Assembly: GCF_022808175.1 (NCBI RefSeq)
Contig: NZ_JALGBX010000001.1
Coordinates: forward strand, 558,001-622,000
Length of the DNA stretch: 64,000 nt
Origin: Streptomyces sp. AP-93
Lineage (GTDB): Bacteria > Actinomycetota > Actinomycetes > Streptomycetales > Streptomycetaceae
Direction: 5' to 3'
The notes under the pieces are model-generated. The model made no database searches and was not told where the DNA came from. It saw nothing but the letters and a program-made list of their open reading frames with translations. Shown in pieces: positions 55,676 through 63,895 of this stretch (position 1 is the first letter of the stretch; each line of letters begins with the position of its first letter). The position numbers and the translations under genes were made by a program.

Positions 55676-56821
55676 TCACCCGGTGGGGAGGAACCCCAGC
55701 AGTGCCGCCAGCCGTTCACGGTGCGCGGCGGGGGAGCCGAAGAGCAGGGCCGAGCCGTGCGCCCGCTTGAAGTACTCGTGTGCCTCGTGCTCCCAGGTGA
55801 TGCCGACGCCGCCGTGCAGCTGGATCATCTCGCCCGCCACGTAGGCGTAGGCCTCCGAGCAGGCCGACTTGGCGGCGGCCGCCGGCTCCGGGGCCGCGTC
55901 GGCGGCGGCCGCCGCGAGGGCGAGCGAGCGGGCTCCCTCCACCGCGGTGTGCAGGTCGGCGAGCCGGTGCTTCACCGCCTGGAAGGAGCCGATCGGCCGC
56001 CCGAACTGCACCCGCTCCTTCGCGTACCGGACCGTCGCCTCCAGCGCCCGCGCCGCCGCTCCCGTCTGCTCGGCGGCGAGGGCCGTGCAGGCCAGGTCCC
56101 GGACCCGGGCGAGGACCCCGGCGCCGTCGGCCGAGAGCAGCCGGGCCGGGGTCCGGTCCAGGGTCAGCTCCGCGAGCGGGCGGGTGCGGTCCATCGTGGA
56201 CCGCACGGTGAAGGCCGCCGGCGCGGCGAGGAGCTCGAACAGCCCGAGCCGGCCGGGGCCCTGGCCGGGCTCGGTACCGGGTCCGGGTCCGGGGGCCGCG
56301 CCCGGGTCCGGGGCCGGGTCCATCCTGGCGAAGGCCAGCAGCAAGGACGGTTCGGCGGGGCCTGCCAGGACGTACTGCTTCCTGCCTGTGAGCAGCCAGT
56401 CCGCCCCGGCGGCCTCGGCCCGGGCCGACAGGTCGCCGGGCTCCCACCCGCCCCCCGGGGCCGACGGGTCGGCCGCGGCCTCCGCCCAGGCCAGGGCGCC
56501 CACGACCGTGCCCTCCGCCAGGTCCGGCAGGTGCTTCGCGCAGGCCTCCCGGTCACCGGACGCGAGCAGGGCCCCCGCGGTCAGCACCGCCGAGCCCAGG
56601 TACGGTACGGGGCTCAGTGCGCGCCCCAGTTCCGCCATGACCACCCCGACTTCGGCCTGCCCGCAGCCCAGCCCGCCGTACTCCTCGGGGACCGCCAGCG
56701 CGGCCGCGCCGATCTGCGCCGTCAGCGGAGCCCAGGCCGTGTGGCCGGGGTGGCGGGCCAGGACCGCCCGTACCGCGTCCCGGAGTTCCTCCTGCTCGGG
56801 CGTCAGCTCCAGCGGCCTCAC
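55676..56821 (-). CDS. Acyl-CoA dehydrogenase
   Basis: A 381-aa FAD enzyme that would introduce an alpha-beta double bond into an acyl-CoA. Family motifs: ELTPEQEELRDAVRAVLARH, VPEEYGGLGCGQAEVGVVMA, the FAD/substrate region VGALAWAEAAADP, RYAKERVQFGRPIGSFQAVK, and YVAGEMIQLHGGVGITWEHE. It has a Pro-Gly-Ala-rich insert (about residues 180-200). The GTG start overlaps the acyl-CoA ligase stop by 4 bp, so the two act in series on one substrate. Confidence 0.9.
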   Translation of the reverse strand: MRPLELTPEQEELRDAVRAVLARHPGHTAWAPLTAQIGAAALAVPEEYGGLGCGQAEVGVVMAELGRALSPVPYLGSAVLTAGALLASGDREACAKHLPDLAEGTVVGALAWAEAAADPSAPGGGWEPGDLSARAEAAGADWLLTGRKQYVLAGPAEPSLLLAFARMDPAPDPGAAPGPGPGTEPGQGPGRLGLFELLAAPAAFTVRSTMDRTRPLAELTLDRTPARLLSADGAGVLARVRDLACTALAAEQTGAAARALEATVRYAKERVQFGRPIGSFQAVKHRLADLHTAVEGARSLALAAAAADAAPEPAAAAKSACSEAYAYVAGEMIQLHGGVGITWEHEAHEYFKRAHGSALLFGSPAAHRERLAALLGFLPTG

Positions 56822-58503
56822 GCCGACTCCCCTCGCGCCGTGCGGCGCAGCTCCGTCTTCAGCAGCTTGCCGCCCGCGTTGCGCGGGAGCTCCTCCAGCC
56901 GGGTGAACCGGCGCGGCACCTTGAAGTTGGCCAGCCGTTCCCGGGTCCAGGCGGTCAGCTCCTCGGAGGTGACCGGCCCGGTGGTGACGACGTAGGCCAC
57001 CCCGACCTCGCCGAGCCGCTCGTCGGGGGCGCCGACGACCGCCGCGTCGGTGATGGCGGGGTGGGTCAGCAGCACGTTCTCCACCTCCGCCGGGTAGGCG
57101 TTGAAGCCGCCGACCACGTACATGTCCTTCAGCCGGTCGGTGATGGCGAGGTAGCCCCGCGCGTCGAGCACGCCGATGTCCCCGGTGCGCAGCCAGCCGC
57201 CGGGCAGCACGGCTTCGGCGGTGCTCGCCGGGTCGTCCAGGTAGCCGGGGGTGACGTGGTAGCCGCGGACCTGCACCTCGCCGGGCTCCCCGGCGGGCAG
57301 CACGGCGCCGAGCGGGTCGGTGATCCGTACCTCGGTGTCCGGCAGCGCCACGCCCACGGTGTGCGCGAGGGTCCAGGCGTCGGCGTCGGTGGGACAGACG
57401 GACACGACTCCGCCGGACTCGGTGAGCCCGTACGCGGTGAACACGTCGGGCGCCCCCAGTTCGCCGCGGATCTCCTCGACGAGGGAGGTGGGCACGGAGG
57501 CGGCTCCGGTGCCGGCGAGGCGCAGCGCGGACAGGTCGTGCGCGGCCCGCGCCGGGTGGCGGATCAGGCCGTGGAAAACGGTCGGCGGGCCCATCAGGCA
57601 GGTGACGCGCTCGGCGGCCATGCGGTGCAGGATGCGGTCGGTGTCGTAGACGGCCTCGGGGAGCATGGTGACCCCGCGCAGGAGGCAGGCGAGCACTCCG
57701 GCCTTGTAGCCGAAGGTGTGGAAGAAGGGGTTGACCAGCAGGTACCGGTCGCCGGGGCGCAGGGTGACGAGCCCGGACCAGGAGGCGTACAGCCGGAGGG
57801 TCTGGCCGTGGGTGGTCATGACGCCCTTGGAGCGGCCGGTGGTGCCGGAGGTGTAGAGGATGTCGCTGAGGTCCTCGGGACGCACGGCGGCCGCGCGCGC
57901 GGCCCGCTCCGCGTCGGGGACGGCCTCGCCGGCGTGCAGGTACGCCTCCCAGGAGACACCTGCGCCACCGTCACCTGCTCCGCGCCTCTCGAGCCCCTCG
58001 AGCCCTTCGAGCTCTTCGCGCCTCGCGCGCCCGTCCCGCAGGATCACCGTCGAGGCGAGCGCCCCGAGGTCCTCGCCGGAGGCGTGCAGGTCGCGGGCGT
58101 AGTCGGTACCGAGGAACCCGCGCTCGGTGAACAGGACGCGGGCGCCGCTGCGCCGGATGATGTCCGCGGCCTCGGCGGGCTTGTAGCGGGTGTTGACCGG
58201 TACGAGGACCGCTCCGGCGCCGACCGCGCCGAGGGCGGCGGTGATCCACCGGCGGCTGTTGGGGGCCCAGATCGCGACCCGGTCGCCGGGGCGGATGCCG
58301 TGGGCGATGGCGGCGCGGGCGGCCGCGGAGATCTCGGCGGCGAGGCGGGCGAAGGTCCAGCGGACCTCTCCGTCGGCGAGCGCCTCGCGCTCCCCGTACG
58401 CGGCGGCGGCGTACTCGGGGAGCCGGGCGAGCGTGGCGGGCGGCTGCGGCTGCGGCTGCGGTTGGGGTTGGGGCTGTGGCTGAGGCGGGGGTGGTGGTGG
58501 CAT
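56818..58503 (-). CDS. AMP-forming acyl-CoA synthetase
   Basis: A 561-aa ANL-family ligase that activates a carboxylic acid with ATP and CoA. Core motifs: the P-loop ILYTSGTTGRSKGVMTTHGQ, PFFHTFGYKAG, VFTAYGLTESGGV, WLRTGDIGVLDARGYLAITD, KDMYVVGGFNAYPAEVE, and the catalytic Lys in LPRNAGGKLLKTEL. The N terminus begins with a Pro-rich PPPPPPQPQPQ repeat encoded by hexanucleotide repeats. I chose ATG 58503, five bases after GGGAGGG. It is divergent from the flavin reductase gene. Confidence 0.92.
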   Translation of the reverse strand: MPPPPPPQPQPQPQPQPQPQPPATLARLPEYAAAAYGEREALADGEVRWTFARLAAEISAAARAAIAHGIRPGDRVAIWAPNSRRWITAALGAVGAGAVLVPVNTRYKPAEAADIIRRSGARVLFTERGFLGTDYARDLHASGEDLGALASTVILRDGRARREELEGLEGLERRGAGDGGAGVSWEAYLHAGEAVPDAERAARAAAVRPEDLSDILYTSGTTGRSKGVMTTHGQTLRLYASWSGLVTLRPGDRYLLVNPFFHTFGYKAGVLACLLRGVTMLPEAVYDTDRILHRMAAERVTCLMGPPTVFHGLIRHPARAAHDLSALRLAGTGAASVPTSLVEEIRGELGAPDVFTAYGLTESGGVVSVCPTDADAWTLAHTVGVALPDTEVRITDPLGAVLPAGEPGEVQVRGYHVTPGYLDDPASTAEAVLPGGWLRTGDIGVLDARGYLAITDRLKDMYVVGGFNAYPAEVENVLLTHPAITDAAVVGAPDERLGEVGVAYVVTTGPVTSEELTAWTRERLANFKVPRRFTRLEELPRNAGGKLLKTELRRTARGESA

Positions 58504-58561
58504 CGGACCCTCCCTACTTGACGAGCGAGCGTGGGCGGTATCCAATCACAGGTGTTTCGGT

Positions 58562-58575
58562 TAGGCATATACCTA
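58562..58575. promoter_or_regulatory. Palindromic site between ligase and flavin reductase genes
   Basis: TAGGCATATACCTA has 4-bp outer arms and an AT-rich centre, in the 97-bp divergent gap. The adjacent CTAGTAGAAATAA resembles CTAGAAGTATTCC at 59788-59800, upstream of the PadR/LLM divergon, so one regulator might bind both. This is tentative. Confidence 0.3.
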
Positions 58576-58600
58576 GTAGAAATAATCAGGGAGGGTTCTC

Positions 58601-59212
58601 ATGAGGGAGGAAGCCATGTCCGACATGAAGTCGGTCCTGTCCAGCTTCTGCACCGGCGTCGCCGTCATCACGGCACGCGGAGCCGACGGCCGTCCCGTGG
58701 GGATGGCCGTCCAGTCCTTCTCGTCCGTGTCCCTGGACCCGCCGCTGGTCTGCTTCTGCCCGGCGCGCACGTCCACCACCTGGCCCCGGATCCAGGCTGC
58801 GGGGGTCTTCGCCGTCAACATCCTCGCCGCCGACCAGCAGGAGCTGTGCCGCCGGTTCGCCGTCACCGGGGGCGACAAGTTCGCCGGTGTCCCCTGGCTG
58901 GCCGGCGGCAACGGCGCGCCCCTGCTGGACGGGGTCCTCGCCACCGTCGAATGCGATCTGGAGGCCGTCCTGGACGGCGGCGACCACGCCATCGCGCTGG
59001 GCCGGGTCACCGCCCTGACGGCGCACCGCGAAGGCGCGCCGCTGCTCTACTTCCGGCGCACCTACGGCCGCTTGCCGGGCTTGCCCGGCGCCGCATCCGC
59101 ATCCGCATCCGCATCCGAATCCGGGGCTGCGGCGGGGCTCGGAGTGCGCCCGCTCTCCAGCACCGCAATGTCGTCGAGCATGGCGGCCGCGAGGTCGCGC
59201 TCGGAGGCGTAG
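58601..59212 (+). CDS. Flavin reductase-like protein (HpaC family)
   Basis: A 203-aa FMN-binding split-barrel: MKSVLSSFCTGVAVITARGA, GMAVQSFSSVSLDPPLVCFC, FAVNILAADQQELCRRFAVT, GDHAIALGRVTAL and GAPLLYFRRTYGRL. It would supply reduced flavin to a monooxygenase. Two starts have good ribosome-binding sites (ATG 58601 with AGGGAGGG; ATG 58616 with GGAGG). The domain ends near residue 157; the last 45 residues run antisense through the 3' end of the PadR gene and start with an Ala-Ser repeat. Confidence 0.85.
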   Translation: MREEAMSDMKSVLSSFCTGVAVITARGADGRPVGMAVQSFSSVSLDPPLVCFCPARTSTTWPRIQAAGVFAVNILAADQQELCRRFAVTGGDKFAGVPWLAGGNGAPLLDGVLATVECDLEAVLDGGDHAIALGRVTALTAHREGAPLLYFRRTYGRLPGLPGAASASASASESGAAAGLGVRPLSSTAMSSSMAAARSRSEA

Positions 59213-59730
59213 TACCGCTCCGCCCACTTGAGGGTGAGCGTCGGGTACGCCCACGAGGCCTCTTCCCTGGCCCCGTCCGCGTCGGCCACCGCGCGCCGCC
59301 GCATCTTCTCCGCGAACTCCTGGTGCTGCACGAGGACTTCGCGCACCTGCTCCGGCTCCAGCAGGTGGCCGAGCCACAGCCGCAGCATCGGCCCGTGCTT
59401 GAGCACCGGCGGGTCGACGGGCGCCTCGCGCGCCCATCGCCGTACGGCCGTCATGCCCTCGTCCGTGATCCGGTACACCCGCTTGTCGCGGCTGCCGGTC
59501 TCCTGGGCGACCATCCGCGAAGAGGCGTAGCCGGCCTTCTCCAGCCGCTTGAGCTCGCTGTAGATCTGGCTGAAGGACGGGCTCCAGTAGAAGAAGCGCA
59601 GCGACCAGTCCGACCACTTCTTCAGGTCGTAACCGGAGAGCTCCTCTCCGAAGGAGAGTAGCCCGAGCACCGCCCAGCTGGTCGCGGGGAGCGTGCGCCC
59701 GTTCGTCTCTTCTGCCGCCTCGTTCGTCAC
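59062..59730 (-). CDS. PadR-family transcriptional regulator
   Basis: A 222-aa regulator: winged helix with SWAVLGLLSFGEELSGYDLK, FYWSPSFSQIYSELKRLEKA and VYRITDEGMTAVRRW, then a C-terminal helical dimerisation region (Vir/AphA-type). The last 25 residues are an Asp-Ala repeat from the GCATCC tract shared with the converging flavin reductase gene (151-bp tail overlap). GTG start. It is divergent from the LLM gene and probably controls the surrounding catabolic genes. Confidence 0.88.
   Translation of the reverse strand: MTNEAAEETNGRTLPATSWAVLGLLSFGEELSGYDLKKWSDWSLRFFYWSPSFSQIYSELKRLEKAGYASSRMVAQETGSRDKRVYRITDEGMTAVRRWAREAPVDPPVLKHGPMLRLWLGHLLEPEQVREVLVQHQEFAEKMRRRAVADADGAREEASWAYPTLTLKWAERYYASERDLAAAMLDDIAVLESGRTPSPAAAPDSDADADADAAPGKPGKRP
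59093..59122. repeat. GCATCC hexanucleotide tract in overlapping genes
   Basis: Four GCATCC units plus GAATCC are translated on both strands: Ala-Ser on plus (flavin reductase tail) and Asp-Ala on minus (PadR tail). Confidence 0.85.
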
Positions 59731-59853
59731 GCAGCGCAGTCTACGACCGGTCTTCGGGGCGGCCCTTCCCCCGGCGGGGTATGACTGCTAGAAGTATTCC
59801 TATTCGAAATACATCCGACGTGCCGTGCGGAGCGCACGGCTGGGAGGTTCCCC
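59731..59853. promoter_or_regulatory. Divergent promoter region, PadR / LLM flavoprotein
   Basis: This 123-bp gap contains AT-rich GTATT-N9-AATAC (around 59796-59814) within TATTCCTATTCGAAATAC, the likely operator for the divergent PadR gene. GGGAGG at 59842-59847 serves the LLM gene. Confidence 0.45.
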
Positions 59854-60984
59854 GTGAAGTTCTCGATGATCTTCGAGGCGCAGCTCGTCGACCCGACGCC
59901 CGAACGCGAGCGCCAGGTCATCCACGACTGCGTCGAACAGGCCGTGTACGCCGAGGAGATGGGCTTCGACCGGATCTGGGCCGTGGAGCACCACGCCCTC
60001 ACCCAGTACGCCCACATGAGCGCCTCCGAGATCTTCCTGACCTGGGTCGCCGCCCGGACCGAGAAGATCCGCATCGGCCACGGCGTCGTCACCATGCCCT
60101 TCGGCTACCAGCACCCCGTGCGCGTGGCCGAACGCGCCGCCATGCTCGACGTGCTCTCCGGCGGCCGCGTGGACATCGGCGCCGGCCGCGGCGCCACCCG
60201 CCAGGAGATGTCCATGTACGGGGTCCGCCCCGAGGACACCTACCCGCAGATGGAGGAGGCGCTGCGGATCTTCTCCTCCGCGTGGCGCGAGGAGAAGTTC
60301 GAGTGGCACGGCTCCATCGACATCGGCCCCGGCGCGATCCTGCCCCGCCCGGTCCAGGACCCGCACCCGCCGCTCTTCATGGCCTGCTCCAAGCACGACA
60401 CCCTCAAGCTCGCCGCCGAACTGGGCATCGGAGCCCTCGTGATGGGCTTCGCCGGCGCCGACGACGTCCGCACCATGCGCAAGGTCTACGACGAGGCCAT
60501 CGCCACCCGCAGCGGCGACCGCTTCGTCTCCACCGAGGTCAACGACCACCTCTCCGCGCTCTGCCCCACCATCGTCCTTGACGACGCCGAACGCGCCCTG
60601 CGCCTGGGCACCCGCGGCCAGCGCTTCTTCGCCGAGTCCATCGCCCACTGGTACGGCAACGCCCCCGAGCCGACGGGCTACTCCGAGGACGAGACCGCCG
60701 AGGAGCACGTGGCCGCGCTGGACAGGGGCCGCGAGGAACTGGTCGCCAAGCTCCACGAGGCGAACATCCCGGCCCGCCCCATAGACACCGGCACCTACAA
60801 CGCCGAGCATGCCTACGGCAACGCCCAGACGGCCATCGCCTACGTCGAGCAGCTGCGCGAGATCGGCGTCGACGAGGTCATGTGCCTGATCCAGATGGGC
60901 ACCGTCCCGCAGGAGGCCTGCATGGAGACCATCCGCCAGTGGGGCGAGAGCGTCATCCCGCACTTCCGCGCCCTGGAGGGCTGA
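59854..60984 (+). CDS. LLM-class flavin-dependent oxidoreductase (luciferase-like)
   Basis: A 376-aa TIM-barrel flavoprotein: MKFSMIFEAQLVDPTPERER, EMGFDRIWAVEHHALTQYAH, IRIGHGVVTMPFGYQHPVRV, LDVLSGGRVDIGAGRGATRQ and HGSIDIGPGAILPRPVQDPH. The EHH motif is typical of luciferase-like monooxygenases using FMNH2 or F420H2. The flavin reductase at 58601 could be its partner. The GTG start follows GGGAGG by six bases. It begins a plus-strand operon with an SDR and a hydrolase. Confidence 0.9.
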   Translation: MKFSMIFEAQLVDPTPERERQVIHDCVEQAVYAEEMGFDRIWAVEHHALTQYAHMSASEIFLTWVAARTEKIRIGHGVVTMPFGYQHPVRVAERAAMLDVLSGGRVDIGAGRGATRQEMSMYGVRPEDTYPQMEEALRIFSSAWREEKFEWHGSIDIGPGAILPRPVQDPHPPLFMACSKHDTLKLAAELGIGALVMGFAGADDVRTMRKVYDEAIATRSGDRFVSTEVNDHLSALCPTIVLDDAERALRLGTRGQRFFAESIAHWYGNAPEPTGYSEDETAEEHVAALDRGREELVAKLHEANIPARPIDTGTYNAEHAYGNAQTAIAYVEQLREIGVDEVMCLIQMGTVPQEACMETIRQWGESVIPHFRALEG

Positions 60985-60987
60985 CCC

Positions 60988-61737
60988 GTGTCCGTCTCCC
61001 TCTCCCTCTCCCTCTCCCTCGACGGCAAGGTCGTCGTCATCACCGGCGCCGGACGCGGCCAGGGCGCGGCCGAGGCCCGGCTGTGCGCCGAGGCCGGAGC
61101 GCGGGTCGTGGTCACCGACATCCGGGAGGAGGAGGGCCGCGCGGTCGCCGCCCAGCTCGGCGACCAGGGGCTCTACGTACGCCACGACGTGGCCGACGCC
61201 GACAGCTGGGCGGAGGTGGTCCGCGAGGCCGTACGCGCCTTCGGCACGGTCTCCGCCCTGGTCAACAACGCCGCGCTGTGGCGCACGGCCCACGTCGAGC
61301 GCCAGGGCCTGGAGGACTTCGAAGCCCTGCTCCGGGTCAACCTGCTCGGACCGTTCCTCGGCATCCAGGCCGTGGCCCCGGTGCTGCGCGCCGGCGGAGG
61401 CGGCTCGATCGTCAACGTCTCCTCCACGGCCGGACTGGTCGGCATCCCGGGCCACGCGGCGTACGGATCGAGCAAGTTCGCCCTGCGCGGGCTGACGAAG
61501 TCGGCCGCGCTGGACCTGGCGGCGGACCGGATCAGGATCAACTCGGTGCATCCGGGGGCGATCGACACCCCGATGGTCAGCGAGGCCGTCGCGGGGCGGG
61601 ACTGGTCGCACCTGCCGCTGGGGCGGATCGGGCGGCCCGAGGAGGTCGGGGAGCTGGTCCTCTTCCTCTGCTCGGAGGGGTCCTCGTACATCACGGGCGC
61701 GGAGTTCACGGTCGACGGCGGGATGACGGCGCGATGA
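60988..61737 (+). CDS. Short-chain dehydrogenase/reductase
   Basis: A 249-aa classical SDR: NAD(P)-binding [26 protein letters not shown] with an acid that favours NAD+, [12 protein letters not shown], catalytic Ser in [12 protein letters not shown], and YGSSKFAL (Tyr and Lys of YxxxK). It ends [12 protein letters not shown]. The N terminus begins with a Ser-Leu repeat from TCCCTC DNA units. GTG 60988 follows GGAGGG by seven bases. It overlaps the next gene by 4 bp. The alcohol or ketone substrate is unknown. Confidence 0.9.
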   Translation: MSVSLSLSLSLDGKVVVITGAGRGQGAAEARLCAEAGARVVVTDIREEEGRAVAAQLGDQGLYVRHDVADADSWAEVVREAVRAFGTVSALVNNAALWRTAHVERQGLEDFEALLRVNLLGPFLGIQAVAPVLRAGGGGSIVNVSSTAGLVGIPGHAAYGSSKFALRGLTKSAALDLAADRIRINSVHPGAIDTPMVSEAVAGRDWSHLPLGRIGRPEEVGELVLFLCSEGSSYITGAEFTVDGGMTAR

Positions 61738-62633
61738 GCGGTACCGGCAGGGATTCCCTGTCCCCGGCGGCCCGCGCGCTGTGCGACGCGATGGCGGCCG
61801 TCTTCCCCGGACCGGGGGACCCGGCGGCCCTGCGGGCGGCCGCGTCCGCCTCCCGGGGCGGCGGCGCGGAGGTGGCCTCCGTCCGGGACGCGGTCGCGGA
61901 CGGCGTCCCCGTCCGGATCTACGACCCGGCGCCGGGCGCCGGGGGCGGCCGCCCGTTGGTGGTGTTCTTCCACGGCGGGGGCTGGGTGATGTGCGGCCTG
62001 GACACCCACGACGCGCTGTGCCGGGCGCTGGCCGTGGCCTCGGGAGCGGTGGTGGTCTCCGCGGACTACCGCCTCGCGCCCGAACACCCGTGGCCGGCGG
62101 CGCCCGACGACGCGCTGACGGTGCTGCTGTGGGCCCGGGCGGGGGCGGCCGGACTGGGCTGCGACCCCGCGCGGCTGGTCGTCGCCGGGGACTCCAGCGG
62201 AGGCAACCTCGCGGCCGTGACGGCCCTGCGGGCGCCCGAACTGGTCGCCGGCCAGCTGCTGTTCTACCCGCCGCTGGACGCCTCGATGGAGCAGCCCTCC
62301 GTATCGGAGTTCGCGGAGGGGTACTTCCACACGGCCGCGCACATGGCCTGGTACTGGGACCAGTACGGCGGCGACCCTGCCCACCCGCACGTCTCGCCGC
62401 TGCGGGCCCCGGACCTCGCGGGACTGCCGCGCACGCTGCTGGTCCTGGCCGACTGCGACGTCCTGCGGGACGAGGGCCTGGCCTACGGGCGCCGGCTGGG
62501 CGAAGCGGGAGTCGACTGCGGGATCCACCTGGTCCCCGGGGTCTTCCACGGCTTCCTCGGCCTGCCGCTGCCCGCGGCTGCGGCGGCGATCGGGGCGGCG
62601 GGGGCGTGGGTGGCGGCGACGGCCGCGAAATAG
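61734..62633 (+). CDS. Alpha/beta hydrolase of the HSL (hormone-sensitive lipase) family
   Basis: A 299-aa esterase-like protein: oxyanion-hole motif [38 protein letters not shown], nucleophile Ser in [14 protein letters not shown], catalytic Asp in [15 protein letters not shown], and His in [12 protein letters not shown]. It would hydrolyse a carboxylic ester or lactone, which fits a Baeyer-Villiger-like or oxygenation step by the LLM enzyme earlier in the operon (inference). ATG 61734 overlaps the SDR stop. Confidence 0.9.
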   Translation: MSGTGRDSLSPAARALCDAMAAVFPGPGDPAALRAAASASRGGGAEVASVRDAVADGVPVRIYDPAPGAGGGRPLVVFFHGGGWVMCGLDTHDALCRALAVASGAVVVSADYRLAPEHPWPAAPDDALTVLLWARAGAAGLGCDPARLVVAGDSSGGNLAAVTALRAPELVAGQLLFYPPLDASMEQPSVSEFAEGYFHTAAHMAWYWDQYGGDPAHPHVSPLRAPDLAGLPRTLLVLADCDVLRDEGLAYGRRLGEAGVDCGIHLVPGVFHGFLGLPLPAAAAAIGAAGAWVAATAAK

Positions 62634-62649
62634 GGGGGAGGGGGAGGGG

Positions 62650-62725
62650 GGCTGGGCGGCCGGATTCGAACCGGCGTCCTCCTCCATGCTGTGTAGGCGC
62701 ACTACCTATGTGCTACGACCCAGCC
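62650..62725 (-). tRNA. tRNA-like sequence, probably degenerate
   Basis: On the minus strand a cloverleaf can be drawn. The T arm is perfect (GCCGG-TTCGAAT-CCGGC), the D arm is GCAC-ATAGGTA-GTGC, and the acceptor is GGCTGGG with CCCAGCC. However two extra pairs and a bulged T extend the acceptor, the anticodon stem CCTAC/GGAGG has a mismatch, and the loop ACAGCAT lacks the universal T33. No CCA is encoded. This is either a pseudo-tRNA or an unusual tRNA; I assign no amino acid. Confidence 0.45.
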
Positions 62726-62791
62726 CTTGCTCCGGATCCTAGGCGCGGCCCCGCCGGACGCGCACCCGAATATCACCGGCATGATGTGCGC

Positions 62792-63121
62792 ATGTCGATA
62801 TCGGTCCCGGGGGCCTTGGCGCGCAACTCCCTCGCCCTCGCAGCGGAGTTCGCCGCCGCCCTGCTGATGCGCGGCTCCCAGCAGCACTGGCTTCCGATCA
62901 TGCTGGCGCTGGTCGCCCTCGTCTCCGGACTCCCGCACGGCACCGAGGCCGGCTTCGTCCACCGGACCGTGCTCGCGCTCGGCGCGGTGGCGATCGCCCT
63001 GTCCGCGGCCCAAGCCTGGGACGCCCCCCAGCCGCTCCTCTGGCAGATCCTGACCGGAGCCCTGCTCCTGACCCAGACGGTCTCCCTGACCCGCCTCTCC
63101 CGCCGCCCGCCCGCCCGCTGA
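62792..63121 (+). CDS. Small membrane protein of unknown function
   Basis: A 109-aa protein with three hydrophobic helices (about residues 8-26, 33-46 and 58-75) and a further hydrophobic stretch near 85-98. ATG 62792 or GTG 62786 are possible starts; neither has a strong ribosome-binding site. No family recognised. It converges with the signal peptidase gene 9 bp away. Confidence 0.65.
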   Translation: MSISVPGALARNSLALAAEFAAALLMRGSQQHWLPIMLALVALVSGLPHGTEAGFVHRTVLALGAVAIALSAAQAWDAPQPLLWQILTGALLLTQTVSLTRLSRRPPAR

Positions 63122-63130
63122 ACCGGCCGG

Positions 63131-63895
63131 CTAGCGCTTGCTCCGGTCGCCGATTCCCGGCTGCCCGAAGGTGTCCGGGACCGGCAGCGTCGCCCAGCGG
63201 GTGACGGGCCAGGCCACGACGACGGCGCGGCCGACGACGTCCTCGACCGGCACGAATCCGTGGGTCTTCGGGTCGTCCAGGTGATAGCGGGAGTCGGAGG
63301 ACTTCTTGCGGTGGTCCCCCATGACCCAGATCTTTCCCTCGGGCACGGTGACCGGCCCGAACGGCTTGTCGTCGCAGGGGGTGTTCCCCGGGAAGAGGTA
63401 CGGCTCGTCCAGCGCCTTGCCGTTGACCTCGACCGGTCCGTTCAGGCGGCATTCGACCGTGTCGCCGCCGACCGCGATGACGCGCTTGATCAGGTCCTTC
63501 TCGTCGGCCGAGGGCATCAGTCCGATGGCGCCGAGGAAGTTCTGGACGACGTTGCGCTCCGGGGTGGGCTCGCCCTCCAGCCAGTTGCTCGGGTCGTGGA
63601 AGACGACGACCTCGCCGCGTTCGGGCTCCGAGCCGAACCAGGGGGTGAGCTTGTCGACCAGGACCCGGTCCCCGCGCTGGAGGGTGTTCTGCATCGAGAC
63701 GGAAGGGATGGAGAACGCCTGGAACAGAAAGGTCTTGACCAAGAACGCCAGCACGAGGGCGATGACGACGAGCAGCGGCAGCTCCTTCCAGAGGGGGCGC
63801 TGCCCGGACCTGCTCTCGGTCCCTTCGCCCGCGGTCAGCGTGCGGGTGGCGCCCGGATCCCGGGAACCGGCCTGCGCGTCGGCTGGGTCGCCCAT
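63131..63895 (-). CDS. lepB: Type I signal peptidase
   Basis: A 254-aa S26A peptidase that removes signal peptides from secreted proteins. One N-terminal membrane helix (LPLLVVIALVLAFLVKTFLF, about residues 39-58). Box B carries the nucleophile Ser in FSIPSVSMQNTLQRGDRVLV, box D the general-base Lys in DLIKRVIAVGGDTVECR, and box E is VMGDHRKKSSDSRYH. The catalytic dyad is intact. Streptomyces usually carry several such genes in one cluster; only this one is in the window. The region to the right edge (63896-64000) shows no gene. Confidence 0.93.
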   Translation of the reverse strand: MGDPADAQAGSRDPGATRTLTAGEGTESRSGQRPLWKELPLLVVIALVLAFLVKTFLFQAFSIPSVSMQNTLQRGDRVLVDKLTPWFGSEPERGEVVVFHDPSNWLEGEPTPERNVVQNFLGAIGLMPSADEKDLIKRVIAVGGDTVECRLNGPVEVNGKALDEPYLFPGNTPCDDKPFGPVTVPEGKIWVMGDHRKKSSDSRYHLDDPKTHGFVPVEDVVGRAVVVAWPVTRWATLPVPDTFGQPGIGDRSKR

